NCBI RefSeq assembly: GCF_000213175.1
Contig: NW_009799104.1
Coordinates: 2,758,632 to 2,822,631 of the forward strand
Length of the DNA stretch: 64,000 bases
Reading direction: 5' to 3'
Origin: Neurospora tetrasperma FGSC 2508
Taxonomy: Eukaryota; Ascomycota; Sordariomycetes; Sordariales; Sordariaceae
A model generated the notes under the pieces. It was not told where the DNA came from, did not search any database, and worked only from the letters and a program-made list of their open reading frames with translations. How positions within the stretch are numbered: the stretch's first letter is position 1; each line of letters opens with the position of its first letter. Of this stretch, positions 1 through 12,559 are shown one piece after another. The translations under genes were made by a program, and so were the position numbers.

Positions 1-1802
1 ACCCGGAAGACAATGTTCTACTCTAAATACTAACGTTTACTAGTTCTAGTAGCTTAGATAATTCGTTAGACGAGCTTAATAATAAGATTTCGATAACCGT
101 ATTGCTCTTCTATTTCGCTATCTATTCTCAAACCTTTACTTCTTAGTATCTACTTAATTTATTATCTTTATCCTCCTCTTCTATATCGTTGGTTATATTA
201 ATACAATTGTATATCATACTCTAAGTACGACTACGAATATCGTTATTATATAATTTTCCAAATATAGGACCAATCTCATACTATCAATAATTGCGCCGCC
301 CTACGGCTCGGATGGGTTGGGTGTTCTTTGATTCACTACGCGGCGCCGCGGCTTTTTTACCAATCATGTTAATTTATTTTAGTAGAATGGCCTCGTTACT
401 AAACGGGTTACCCTACTTAGGTGGGCGTCCTTTGGGTATAGCTTTGGCGGCCGGGCGAAAATATAGATATTTATCTATTATATTCTAGTATAGGTATTAG
501 TATATAATTAATCTAAAGTGGGAATAATTGTAGTTTTACTCGCTATTAAATAGAATACTAGAATAAATAGTCGTCGTCTTCAGTAATCAAGGTTCTTTTA
601 CTAATTTCCTTCTTAGTTTCCATTTTGTAGGTATAAAGCAAATTAAATTGCGTTCTAAATTATTAGGTATACGGTTAGAGAGTTTTACTAGGGTAATTCG
701 AAGTAGGGAGGCTACCCTTGAATTAGTTATACTAATTAATAAGTAAATTGTATACCTAGGTTGTAATACTAAGCGGAGTATTGCCTCCCTATAGGAGCCC
801 GATTGCATTCATATATTCATAGGAGGATAATTTAGTAACGATCTCTTCAAAGTAGGTATAGCAGCGGAGAGTATATTGTGTACTAGTATAGTATAGATGA
901 ATTAAATTACTACGCGTAAATAACCTATATAACTTAAGTAAATTATCATTAGATTCATTAAGCAATGTAGGTTTCTACTTATAATTATAAAACCCTTTAA
1001 TATAGTAACTAGCCTATTTTATCTTTAAGGGGAGTAAATCGTTTGTAGTCTGTTTAATAGTAGCTTCTTATACCTCCCCAAATTAACAATGTAGAAGTAA
1101 TAAAGCGCTTTCAAACTTTGGTATCGATAGCGTGTAGATTATATACTACTATATATAAAAGAACCTTATTTTAGTATCAGTAATTCCATTAGCAAGCAGG
1201 CTCAGCCTAGTCTATATTCTAGTAATTATTTTAACCTTCTTGTACACACGGCGTACTTTGCCAAGATTATTTTAATTACGTTATTCTATTGCTTTCCATT
1301 ACAGTTTTTATACTATTACTTCATTATTATTAGAATTGTTTTTACTATTGTCTTCTTTATTAATTAATCCTATCCTTATCGTCCTCTTTATTATTCGATT
1401 GCTACTCATCCGCCTTATCCTATACTACATCGTCTTAATCTATACATTACTAATTATCTTCAAGGTCCTTGACAATTTGGGAAGATTTGACTAATAGCTT
1501 TGATTAATTGATTACTACCGTTGATTATAATAACTATTAGTTTAGGGATTGAGAAGTTATTTATCGTCTTTTTAAAATACTTAATAGGCTAGCTAAGTCC
1601 TTTATCCCTCTCATTATTAAGAACTGATTAAAAGACTAGTATAGATAACTTCTCTAGCGTAACTACAATACCTTATACAATTGGTATATAATACCGGTTC
1701 GTTTTGTAAGTGGTATTAAGTAGGAGGGTATATAGGTATTACCTCTATATTTTCTTTTGCGTGGTTGGATACTACCCGTTAAGTCTTCAAAACCGACCGT
1801 CT
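1..1802 (-). pseudogene. Eroded Mutator-like (MULE) transposase remnant
   Basis: No intact gene. Read on the minus strand, a stretch near 1470-1530 gives VIIINGSNQLIKAISQIFPN, which fits the second catalytic-aspartate block of MULE transposases (hydrophobic strand, D or N, then an amphipathic helix ending in FP). Further downstream on that strand, near 1140-1180, the DNA resembles the transposase C-terminal region of the MULEs at 15370-15430 and 32330-32390. The rest is RIP-eroded, AT-rich DNA. A GC-richer patch lies at about 290-450. No terminal repeats are visible, so the limits are only the window edge and the LTR edge at 1803. It could be a different MULE family from the copies further right. 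The family call is an inference from weak similarity. Confidence 0.4.
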
Positions 1803-2197
1803 TGTCACGATGCCGACCAACAAGGACTTTGGAAAGGGCGTATTATTGTACGAAGGGGGAAAGACTAGAAGAGAGCAGCGAAAACTCTGTTCTCAAACTA
1901 TATATATTGTGGGGTGGAGATAATAGTTGAGGATATAATTCGGATTTGTAGTACTGCGGTAGGGGAACGCCAAGGCTTTAGTATTGTAAATTCTAGTATT
2001 GTAATTGTATACCAGCCTTTAAAACGCAATTAATTTTAATTATAAGCAAGCTTAATATATTAAAATATAATTATTACTATAGTATTAAGGGATGTAGTTT
2101 ATATGTATAGTATTAAGCTGCGGTTATTCCGGGTAGTAATTACTTTATACGCTAAGTTTAAAGTAATTTAAGTCCTAGCGCCCGGGCCCCCTTAAAT
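1803..2197 (-). repeat. Probable 3' LTR of Gypsy-1
   Basis: Begins on the plus strand with TGTCACGATGCCGACC, the mirror of a minus-strand LTR ending in ...GTGACA. The first ~115 bp keep many CpA/TpG steps while the rest is RIP-eroded, as at other element edges in this window. The same ~115 bp recurs at 16070-16185. The inner edge near 2190-2200 is a guess from a GC-rich block followed by AT-rich DNA; no partner LTR is in the window to fix it. Confidence 0.45.
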
Positions 2198-2249
2198 AAA
2201 TATGTATATTTTGGCGCGTCTTTGCCTTTATAGTTAGGATTCGTCCTCC

Positions 2250-3700
2250 CCCTCTTCCTTCTCTCCCTCCTTCTTCTTCTTTCCTTTCTCCTTTAGTACG
2301 TACTTTACTCTACTTCTAATATAGAGTTACTATTATAGAATATAAGTGCGAAATTCCTTCTTCGTTCAAAAAATGCCTTCGTACTATTAATTCCTATTCC
2401 CTATTCTTTTTCTTTAAATTCTTAGCGCTATTATTATACCGCCTCGCTTTAATATCGACCTTAAACCTTATATAGTAAACTAATATATTAATAGGGTCGA
2501 TCATATTAATAGTATTGTTATTAACAGCCTTAAATAAATAAATTATTTTTATATAGTTACGACGTATATTATTCTAGATGGGAGCGAAACTATTTTATTG
2601 TATCACTATTTCCCTCTCAATTGGCGCCGGAGTACTTTTTTTATTATAAGAGAAAGAATATTTACGTTTATGTGATTTTTTTTTTCTATGGTATTCTTCT
2701 AACGTTCCTAGGTCATTATTCTTATAGATAGAGATAGTACTAATATAGTAGCTATAATTTGTAAGGCTACTTTTCTCTAGGAGAGGGTACGTAATAAATT
2801 CGTATAGTCCGAGGAGGTAGGTATAGTACTATATTACTATTGAGTTAAGAGATTTAATAGTTTATTTTAATATTATATATAAGTTCTAAAAACCTAATAA
2901 ATCCCTCATTAGTGCTATGAAAGCTATTGAAGATACTTTAAATTTATAGTTATAATATAGGTCCTATATTATTCCTTTAGTATTTTATTGATATTCTTAT
3001 AGTACGCTACTATCAATAAAATTACCAACGTCTACTAATTTATAGTTTAGTAGTTAATTCTTTACCGGCTTAACTATAATATGCTAATAGAGGCGTACTA
3101 TTATTGACGCAACGCGTAGCGTTTTTATTTAATCGATAGTAATATTAACTATATTAATTAGTCTTTTATTAAATTCCGGTTCTATACTGCTATTAAATTG
3201 GAAATAGCTCGTACGTTTAGCGAGTTGGGTACTACCTACGAAAAGCATATCAATTTTTAAATTCACGAAGTTATATTAGATTTCCCTCTCTTAGTAATAT
3301 TTTGAATTGAAGTTTCTATTCATTAATATAGTAGTAGTTAGGTAATAATTATAGTAGAATAGTAGTTATTCGGTAGTTATTGACTAGTAGGGTTTTTATA
3401 TTAGTAATTAAAGTTCGTAGTTAGGATTCTATAGTAGTATAGGGTAGGGTTAACCTTAAGAATATTAGTTTGAAATTGTAGTAAAATAGTAACCTTCCTA
3501 CAGACTACGGATTAATTAGGTTCTTTCCGGGGTAGCGTTTAGTTTAGGGTATCTTGGGCTGAGCTAGGTTAATATTAGAAATAAATTACAATAATACCGC
3601 CCCATTATACTATTTAGAGAAATATATCCCACATACTTTATGTATATATATAAATTATTAGTCCGTTTTATTGTCGGGCGTCCTTCTTCCGGGTTTTAAG
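2250..3700 (-). other. Unassigned region between Gypsy-1 chromodomain and LTR
   Basis: About 1.4 kb with no recognised domain. On the minus strand there is a proline/glutamine-rich stretch (about 3310-3480), then a long low-stop stretch with a basic tail (KKKSHKRKYSFSYNKK, about 2650-2700) and a Glu/Gly/Arg-rich end (about 2230-2300). It could be an extra frame of the Gypsy element, or part of an older element into which Gypsy-1 jumped. It does not resemble a usual Gypsy gag. Function unknown. Confidence 0.3.
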
Positions 3701-4203
3701 TTCTTTTTCTATTCCTAGGGAGTTAGCTTAGTATTCTTTTTCTAAATTCTAAATTATTTCTCCATTTCCCAGAAATTTACTAGGGTTAATTAAATAGTTT
3801 ATTAAAGGTATTTAAGGGCAATTCGCTAATATTTCGGGGTAATTATTAGGGTAGTTGTATCGGTACTCCTATTCGCAGTCTATTATAAGCGTAGATTCCT
3901 ACGGGTAATTTACTATCATTCTAGTATAGTTCCCTTATTATTATAATATTCTTATATTATTGTATTAATGTTTCTTTGTAAGGCCGGATTTAGCTTTATT
4001 AAGTTTTTAGTTTAGAAATCCTAAATATTGTTAATATTCTCCTAGAAGTCCCTTACCGACCTTCGATCGGGTCTATATAGTTTCGGCCATTTTATTTTAT
4101 ATTTTAAAGTATTATTTTGATTCTACTTCGAATTTGAAATCTATTTGAAATACTATTCCTCCTCTCTAAAGTTAATTAAGGATACTAGACGCTCTGACCC
4201 CAA

Positions 4204-4229
4204 CCCCGGTCACCCCCCACCCTCGGTCA
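4204..4229 (+). repeat. Left terminal inverted repeat of Fot1-like element
   Basis: 26-bp core that pairs with 6227-6252 at 25 of 26 positions. The outer bases (4188-4203) match more loosely and include a small length difference from the right end. Confidence 0.8.
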
Positions 4230-4329
4230 TGTAACTTTATTACCAGAATCCAGATAATACTACAAATTGGCCACTTTTGTAAGGATTTCGAGGGTTTAAA
4301 ATGTTACAATTCTATTCTTGATGCTTTTG

Positions 4330-6130
4330 AATAATATAGAATATCGATTCGAAGGCTCTCCCTAGTTCTTATAGTAGCCTTATCGCTGTTATTACTGTAG
4401 CAACCATCCTTCCCTTAGGGGCTTACTTCAAAACTTTACAAACTTCTAGAATTTTATGATTATATATACAAATCTATTTTTACTCACTTTTTTAACCTTC
4501 TTTTTACCCTTAGGTTTCATTGAATCTAATCAAATTTATAAATATTGAATTTAATGTTCTTCTATAGCGAGTTTAGTATTTTCAATATTTACGGACTTAG
4601 TCGCCTTGGTGTAAAGAGTCCTAATATTATAGGTGAGGTTAGATATTTCGTTGTAGATACTTTCCAGTATATTCTCAGACTTTTAGGGAATTTTCATTAT
4701 ATTATTAGCTTTAGATATTTCGCCCTTAGGTAGCGTTTTAAGTAATAATATTTGGGTTGATCAGGCGCTATTATTTAGTATAGCTTTAGGGTCGTGGATA
4801 ATAATGGATGTAATTAGCTATATTTCTGGTTTTTTGAACCTTGATTCAAGGCTTTTAGTATTTACCCCCCTTCTTAAGGCTTCTAAATAATACTTGAGGA
4901 ACTCTTGTTTATTTACTAGTGTAAATATTATGAAACTGCCGAAATCCTTAGTTAAATCTCTAAAGTACAATTTTATTGCTTAAAATATTGAGCGGTCGAA
5001 TAGTTGGGTTTTATATAATATATAAGGAAGTAAAAAGAGTAGTTGAACTCCACATTCAAATGCTTCAATAGGGGAATTATTGGAAGAATAATTTGAATGC
5101 TTATTGAGGATTAAGAAAAAGTAATTATTAATTCAAGTCTTAGGAAGGTAAGTTTAGTTTAATTAGCGTAAAGTGATTTTCAAGTTACTCTATTCATTTA
5201 TAGTGAAGGAAGAGACGAGATCAGTTCGCTGTATCGGCGGGTGAGAACCGTCATAACTATAAGCAAAGTAGGAGCGGCGTAGGCAAACCACAACCGAGAT
5301 AAAGCTAGGGGTTTTCATCCGGCGGCGCTTAACGCCGTACGGGTTTCCCCTCCAGAGAACTGGAGAAGGACCTTATGCTAGTAAGGCGCTATAGTTATAT
5401 AGTAAGGGCAAAAGAATATTATTATCGAATTTCTGATTCTTAAGTTCGTTATTTATATTATCAGGGAATTATTAACTTTGAAAGGTTGCCCTGAAGAAAA
5501 TAATAATAAGAACTAACTGCTTATTTCTAGTAGCCCTATACTTAATAATAAATATTTAGGTTATGATATTTATCGTTATTAGGTATACGTTTCTTATTGA
5601 AAAACTTTTAAGAACTTTATTATTGTTGAATTCTAGTTTTTAGATTATATTCGTTTATATTAGTAATATCGGCTAGGGAAATAGTTTTGTCTCGAATCTA
5701 AGCTTCTAGAAGGTCGATGAATTTTGTAACGGCTTCCTTAGTAGACACTCTCATTCTCGTTAATTCGAGAGGATTAGAGAATTTAGTCCTAATATTAGTA
5801 TTCCTTTTAATAAACCGGTCTACTTATTACGTCCCCAATTTATTATTATCTCCTCCTCTTTTTGAAATCAATATAGCAAACCCTACTATTTAACAATAAT
5901 TAGAAGCCCGGTTAGCCTTCTCTTTATTCAATATCTATTTGTATCAAAAGGATTCCTAAGCGGGGGAGAGTCTTTATTGTAGTATTTTGACCTTATAAAG
6001 GAAGGGGACACTTCGAATGTGGTCGGATAGGGTGGATTGTAGAATCCCGTCCTTCTTAGCTATTTTACGCTGGGAAAGTCCGTTGCGGACCTTAGTAATC
6101 ACTTCTTCGACTAAAGAAAAGTTTATTGCG
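4330..6130 (-). pseudogene. Fot1/pogo transposase, RIP-inactivated and interrupted
   Basis: Minus-strand reading starts near 6130 with a helix-turn-helix: EEVITKVRNGLSQRKIAKK, then STLSDHIR. It continues into a CENP-B-type second DNA-binding half (WVDRFIKRN-like block near 5800, then NPLELTRMRVSTKEAV). Past the LINE fragment at 5204-5425 the C-terminal part reads on to about 4480, including LDSMKPKGKKKVKKVSKNRF, which matches the basic tail common in Fot1-like proteins. In the family this enzyme cuts and pastes the element at TA sites in the nucleus. Many stops and the inserted fragment make it non-functional. The catalytic DDD residues cannot be placed with confidence. Confidence 0.7.
5204..5425 (+). 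mobile_element. Orphan 3' end of LINE-A (5'-truncated copy or SINE using the LINE tail)
   Basis: About 220 bp matching the last 220 bp of the LINE-A copies ending at 48290 (plus) and 38344 (minus). It keeps two hairpins: CGGCG-CTTAA-CGCCG (5323-5337) and CTCCAG-AGAA-CTGGAG (5350-5365). It ends with an AT-rich AATATTATTAT tail, like the (TTA)n tail of the full copies. It begins at GAAGGAAGAG, far inside the LINE 3' untranslated region. It interrupts the Fot1-like transposase. I could not find target duplications. It is less mutated than its host, so it is either young or too short for RIP to recognise. Confidence 0.75.
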
Positions 6131-6226
6131 ACTGGAATTAATTAAATCATTAGTGTTCCAATAGAGTTGTTTTTATTGAAAGAATAAGGGTGTTAAATTA
6201 CATAGGGAAATGGCGGTGTAGGGATG

Positions 6227-6252
6227 TGACCGAGCGTGGGGGGTGACCGGGG
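6227..6252 (-). repeat. Right terminal inverted repeat of Fot1-like element
   Basis: Inverse partner of 4204-4229. Followed by about 16 bp of weaker terminal sequence and then the flanking TA at 6269-6270. Confidence 0.8.
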
Positions 6253-8815
6253 TCGGAGTCGCGACTTCTATAGGGCCCTAAGCCTACCTATCGAAGCTTT
6301 TATTAAATATAGCTTAACCCGGAAGGTTATTGTAATATAATTAGACGAAGGAAGTATAGAAAACTAGGGAATATTTTATAGAACGGATTTATTATAAGGG
6401 TAACGGCCCTCTTATAAACCTTCTCTACTACGAAGGGGTTAACCTATTTATTTAATAATTCAATAGAAGGACGGCCCTAATTTTAGTAGTAGGTATTAAT
6501 TTAGATTTTATCCCATATAGTATAACGTAGAGGGTTAAATTTTTTACGTCGGTAAAATAGCGGTATTTCTCTTAAACTTCTTCTATAAATAATCTAATTC
6601 AGGTAATAATTCTATTTATTCTCTCTTTAACGTACTATATATCTAAAACTTACTGGCGTTATATATTCGGTATAGGGGCACTACAAGGTAGTAGCGGTTC
6701 CATTCCTATTTTAGGATATTATTTATGATTTGTAAAGAAGAGGTTTGGGCTAATTGTTTCGGAAATATAATTGTTAGTGGTGAAGTCTATTAGTAATAAT
6801 TACTATAACTAGTTGTCTTCAGAATAAGAATAGAATAATTCGAAGTATTACTCAATAGTAGTATTAATAACTTTTATTTAACCGTTAGTTTTAAGGTATA
6901 CCGATAATAAAAATCGCTATTGGATATCTAATTACCAATAGAATTCCTTTTAAAAAGAGGCAATAAATTAGGCGCCCCAATGGGAAGTAATAGATTCAGG
7001 TATATTATAAAGGCGGTAAACCTCCCCTAAAAAGGCTTTAATAGTAGCCCGGACTAGTAAATTATAAATAGGGACGTAGTAGTATATTCTTATTAAGTAG
7101 TCGACAACTACTATAATATACGAATAAATATAATTATTAAGTTTTACTTCTAGGAAGGGACTAATAAAATCTACTAAATTATCGGCCTAAGTTCGAAAGG
7201 GGATTAATAATATTTCGAAGAAGCTAGGGGGGGATAGTTTTTAGATTTTAATTCGTACCCATAAATAGTAACCCTAAATAAAGGTAACTATATTATAGGA
7301 GAGGTTAGGCTATATATGTAATTAATTAACTACATTATAGGTTATAAAGTAGCCGGGGTAGTTTCTAGGTATTGAATTGTGTGTACAAAAGATAGTTTAG
7401 AGCTTAGTCTCCGGAAGGGGGGGAATAAATATCGGCCTATTAATATAGATACGATTATAAAGGATCTTATAATTAATTATAGCCGCACTAACAACGGTCC
7501 TAAAATACTAGGGAAACGCTTTGTGTTTGGCGTTTTGGAGGGCCGCGGTGGCTACTAACGCCTTTAGGGACGCCCAGTAAGTGGCATTAATATAGTTATT
7601 AATAGGGGATTCCGCGTCTAAAACAAAGAGCCGTACTAGTAGTTCGGTTAGCAGTGTGTTCTCATTTTCGGGTAGTAGGAATATCTGTATTCTATTCGCA
7701 ATACGATCGTTAGTTATATTCCGTTTATTTACTAATATATTACTAGGTAGGCGGGATAGTACATCAGGTATAGCGATATAGGACCTAGGGTAGTAGACAA
7801 TTCAGAAATAAAATTATGAAGGAATTCGGACTACCGAACTTGATATTAATTAAGTAACTTTATAGGAATAAAGTATTAGAGGCCCTTATAATCCGTAACG
7901 ATTTCAATTAAGTCCTTAGTACTTTATAATGAGTTAACTTACCGACACGCACTTTTGGGGTCTGACAGCCGACATGTAAAATAGGTCGTTTTGGGTGTAA
8001 AAATCGTAATTTTCAATGTCTTGAGGTGGGTTATGCTAGTGAATCCCCAGTAAATGCCTTATGAATTTTGATCTTCAGCGGGCAAGCAAATCTAACAGCA
8101 CCAATCTAGTGATACTCTTATAGAGTTAAGAGGTTCTCTAATCTAGTCGAAATACTTATATTTAATAGTTCACAGCTTATATTTAGTAGAATAAAGAGTT
8201 TAGAGAATTTATTAGATACCTTAGACAGGTAGGAGGAGTCTAATAATAATTTAATAGTATTATCCTCCTTCTCCCTCCCTTTCCTTCGCTATTTGCTCCC
8301 TTACCCTCGCCTCCTAGTATCTCTCCAATTCGTTATCCTCCTCCTCCTAATCATTGTTAGCCACCTCGATATAGTTATATACCTTATTTTAAGTATCAAG
8401 CTCTTCAAAAATAAGCCCCTTCTCGTAGTGGGAATAGTTATGGTGCGCTAAAGCTCGAATAGTGCTTGGGTTATATAATTTACCCTTTGGCGCGGTTAGT
8501 ATACGTATAGCCTTAGTTTTTGGTAGAACGACGAATATAGGCTTATTAAATAGCCCCCATTATTTACGTAGGGGACCTTGGGGCAGAGTAACCCTCCGCA
8601 CACCCACCCCATTCCCTATATACACCCAAATACCCCTAAAGCAGCTGGCATGTACATAACCGTGTTTTGGGTGTAATCTTACTCGTATTGTAGGTAAGGG
8701 ACCTTGGTCAGATTTCTGGCTCTCTACACACAATCAATACCATCTATAGGCAATTAAAAGCAAATGACTTAAGCGAAATTCGATACGGTGGGGATAATAA
8801 TAGGTGTTAATATAC

Positions 8816-8863
8816 GACGTTGTTAGTATGCAACGTTGTTGGTATGCGACGTTGTTGGTATCC
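8816..8863 (+). repeat. Tandem repeat, 16 bp x 3, in the MITE
   Basis: Three near-identical copies of GACGTTGTTGGTATGC inside the MITE body. They differ at one or two positions each. Confidence 0.8.
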
Positions 8864-9149
8864 GACGTGTAAATGGCTGGCGGTAATGGGTGCAATTGAC
8901 TGTGGGAAAAAGCGTGAAAGAAATGACCCGAAAACGGGATTTACAATGTCAGGTGTCATCAGCTGCATGGTCCTACAATTTTTGGATTTTGGGTGTATGT
9001 AGGGAATGGATGAATGAATGAATGAATTTTACAACTACTTTCTACCAATACTAAATAATAAATCGTGCCCGCGACGGCGGTTGGGCATAGGTATATAAGT
9101 GCGGGGAAAAAGCCTCTTAGGTTAGCTAGGTCGGACCCTAGTATGACCA

Positions 9150-12100
9150 TGGGCTGGAAAAACCCTTTCTTTTATTGGTGTGGTTTGTCGCTATCCTTAT
9201 TCTAGGCCTCCTAATTCTAGGAGCGCGAGTAGCACTACGTATAGTAGTAGCTCGTCGTCCGGATTGGGAGTTTCAATACGTACTATCCTTATCCCTTTCG
9301 TAACCTCCTCCTTATATAACCCGGATGTATATATATCGCTCGTCCTTAAGGGCTTATACTTTTGCGAAAAATGTAGTATAATTAATCCCGAAGGCTATTA
9401 GTATATTTTATACTACGTTCGGATTACAGTATATAATTAGTAAGTAGACGAAGAAGTGCCCCTTTTCGTAGGCCGTACTGCAAAAGTAGTACCGGAAGGT
9501 CTTAGGGGGATAATTGAAATAGTTATAGTATAAATAGAAGTCCTAGTACCCTATTCGTTCTCCGACCTATTTCGCTAGGTATTTATATAGTAATCTAACG
9601 TATATATTTATTATTTTTATATTAAAATAGATTAGTAAAGCTATAAAGTTTATTATCGGCCTACTATAGGTTGGGGTTGGCTTAGGGTAGTAGTACCTAC
9701 TATTTAGGGTAGTAGTTTTATTTTTCGGAGCCGGGCGTAAACTAATTATAGAGGGCTAGTAACTGGGGGTATTATATTTTATTTAATAATTCCTCTAGCG
9801 GGAATTATAATTCTACGAGGGAGTATAGTTTAAATTACCTTTTAGGAAGGGGTTTCCTTAGTCTCTACGTAAGTAGGTAATTGCTTAGGAGTATATATAA
9901 TTTTATTACTATCTTTACTATTTCTTTTCCTATAATTTCTAGTAGTACTATATCTATTAGTTAGAAGGGGATTTACCTCGGTACTATACGCTAAATTGGT
10001 ATAGTCTTTCTAAATATTTTTAACGCCGCTATTTTTAATTCGTATAAAGTAATTCTAATATTGGTAAATATTAGGTTGCCTCTTTTTTTAGGCTTAGTAT
10101 ACCCTAGGAATAATACCGCTATTCTATATACTAGTATTAATATAAAGTAGGAAGTGAAGAATTGTTTGGCCGAGTATAGGGTAAAGCCTTAGGAGACTTA
10201 GTTAATTTTCGCCGATAGTCCTATTACTATTATCGATTTAAGTATATATTTCCGGACTTATATAGTAAGTAAGAGCTTAGTGTTTAAGTGATACTTAATT
10301 AATATATTTCTTTTTATAATTATACTGGGCTAAATAGAATATTTATAATAGTACTAATTAGGTTCCGCTAAATCTTCTCTATATTTCTACTATAGGGTAA
10401 TAGGTAGAATACTTCTATCTTCCTATAGTTTACCTTAAGGCCTAGGTCGGTAGCTTACTTATATAGGTCCGCTACTCTATATAAAGTGGTATATAGTATT
10501 TATATAGTATTACAGCCTACTATAAAGTAGGTAATATTATCCGTATATAAGAAGGCCAATCCTTAGTATTTCTTAGGTAAGGAGGTTATAAATAGTAGGA
10601 AGAGGATGGGGGATTATAGGGAACCTTATAGTAGCCCGTTATTCGAATAGAAGCGTTTTTTAACCTATTTAAATATAAAGCTTCTATCCGTATAGAAATC
10701 TATAATTAGTATAGTTAGGAGGGGTAATTATTTTTGGCCGGTTAGGACTTTATTAAGTTTGTTTATCCGCGTAGACGGGAAGGTTAAATCGATATCGAAT
10801 ATAGTAATAATCCTATATAGTCCGAGTCGGTTAGTTCCTTCGGCGTTATAAATTAGGGTTATTACTAGGTTTATTATAAACTAGGTTAATACTACCCCGG
10901 CCGTATCCTTCGGAATAAATTCGGTATTGAAGGTAATTATAATTATTCTTCTAACAACTAAACGTTCGATTCCTTTACTTATTATTAATAGTAGTACAAT
11001 TAATCTCTATCCTTTATAATTATATAGGTCTCTTCCCAATTTAAAGAGGGTAATTATTTATACCCGCTTGAAAGCCGCCGGGAATTTACCTATATCTAGC
11101 GAAGTATATGTAATAGTATAAATAATAGGGAAGATTGGTTCCCAATTATCCTTAAGGGTAAATAGGGTAATACTATCCAGTCCGAAGGTATTCGAACTAT
11201 ACTTTAAAAAGGCCTCCCGGATTTCTTTATCTAATAGAATATTTAGAACCTATTATACAATATCCTATAAGAATATTAGGCTATAATATTAGTATAAGGG
11301 GAGGGGGTTTTATTCTACCGGGCGGAAAATTATTATAGTTAGGTATATTGTAATATCCTTTAAATTTATTAGCCTCCCGTCTTATATATTAATTAGGGTC
11401 GGTCTATTATCTAAAGGGTCTTTTCGCTATTAGAGTATATTTCTTAGCTCCTTAGGGGATTTAGTAATATTAATTTTATTATAGTAGAAGTCCGTCCGCC
11501 TTTCTTTCAAAATCTATTTATACGCCCTAGGATTTTCGTCCTTCGTTTCTACTAAGAATTTATTCTATTATAGTATACTTTTTAATTTCCCTTTGAGTAT
11601 AATAGAGTATTCTTTAATTGTACCTTTAAGGGTATTTACGAAGGATTATATAAGGTTATTAAATTCTTCGGGCGATTATAGGGTTAGGATTACTTTAAGT
11701 AAACGCTTTATTAAAGTTTAATATATATCCTCCGTATTTATAGGTAGGAGGGTATATTTTTTGAGAGGAAGAATGTTCTTTTTCGCTAGGATTATAATAA
11801 TAAATTTATAGTAGTCTAAAACCTACGCGTTTACTCTTATATATACCGTTTCAATACCGAATACGAGGTTTAAAGTAAATTACCTATTTGTGTATTTATA
11901 TATCGGTATATTGGGCGTATTTAGGAGGTTAAGGCCCTATATTACTATAGTTTCCTTAAGGGCGTTTCCTTTATTAGATTTCTAGAACTAAGGGTTTTAA
12001 GTAGAATAGTAAATATTGAAGTCTCCTATTACAAGGGTATATTATAAATAGATTATCGGTAAATATTCTTTAGCCGGTTCCGCCTATCTATTTTATAGGT

Positions 12101-12550
12101 ACTAATATATATAAATAATATTAATATTATTAACTATTACTATTATTATATATAATTAAGAATTGACTAGTATAATAAAGTTATATACTTTCGTAATATA
12201 TATCGCCGCTGTTATTTCTTAATTATCAAGGCCGATATTATAATAGCCGGGGTATTTGCAGATTCTATTTTAGATTATAGTAGGTTCCTATATGTAAACT
12301 ATTAGGGTCCGGCTTATAATTGCCTATTTAAGAATACCGTCTATATTCGTTAGGGACTTTTAAATATTAATAGATATAACCCTTAGTTTACTTATTATTA
12401 AGCGAAGGGGTCGGGGCTAGTTTCTCTAACGTTTAGCCTACTGTCGGCGGAGGTATCCTATTTATTTTTAGGGAGGGGCGGTAGAGAACGGATATTAAAG
12501 GTCTTAAGGATAGTAGGAGGGGTATTAAATACTACTAGGAAACGGCCTTT
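9150..12550 (-). pseudogene. LINE-B ORF2, reverse transcriptase remnant
   Basis: Minus-strand reading. Upstream of the RT there are segments consistent with an endonuclease (about 11900-12500), weakly preserved. The RT core is clear at 10450-11250: a KLGRDLYNYK-type block, an IVLLPIISKGIE-like block, NNGLL-QGS (the PQGS motif, near 10630) and FLYTDN (the FxDD catalytic box with the last D changed to N, near 10545). The C-terminal region (about 9150-10400) is not resolved into RNase H or zinc finger. In life it would nick the target and copy the element RNA by target-primed reverse transcription. Now dead by RIP. Confidence 0.75.
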
Positions 12551-12559
12551 AAATAGGCT

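Larger units (their letters stand above)
4188..6268 (-). mobile_element. Fot1/pogo-type (Tc1-mariner) DNA transposon, degenerate
   Basis: Terminal inverted repeats share CCCCGGTCACCCCCCAC at the core (4204-4229 left, 6227-6252 right, 25 of 26 bases pairing). TA dinucleotides stand directly outside both ends (4186-4187, 6269-6270), as expected for the TA target of Tc1/mariner. Length without the inner LINE fragment is about 1.86 kb, the usual size of Fot1-like elements. The transposase is on the minus strand with an N-terminal helix-turn-helix and CENP-B-like DNA-binding domain. It sits in the Gypsy-1 relic and is therefore younger than it. The terminal repeats are GC-rich and little mutated; the interior is RIP-eroded. 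Confidence 0.8.
1803..7930 (-). mobile_element. Gypsy-1: broken Gypsy (Metaviridae) relic, 3' half of pol and 3' LTR
   Basis: Fossil Gypsy element on the minus strand. Parts recognised in 5'-to-3' order of the element: the end of RNase H (about 7750-7930, block IVTDYKGLQYF), integrase core (about 6500-7250, with a catalytic-core-like block before the conserved asparagine-rich segment), a chromodomain-like stretch (about 4000-4180, LKYKIKWP), then a probable 3' LTR ending at 1803. gag, protease and reverse transcriptase are missing from this side because a MULE sits at 7931. A Fot1/pogo element (4188-6268) interrupts the integrase-to-chromodomain interval. Heavily RIPped, with tens of breaks; clearly dead. 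Age cannot be taken from sequence divergence because RIP dominates it. Confidence 0.7.
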
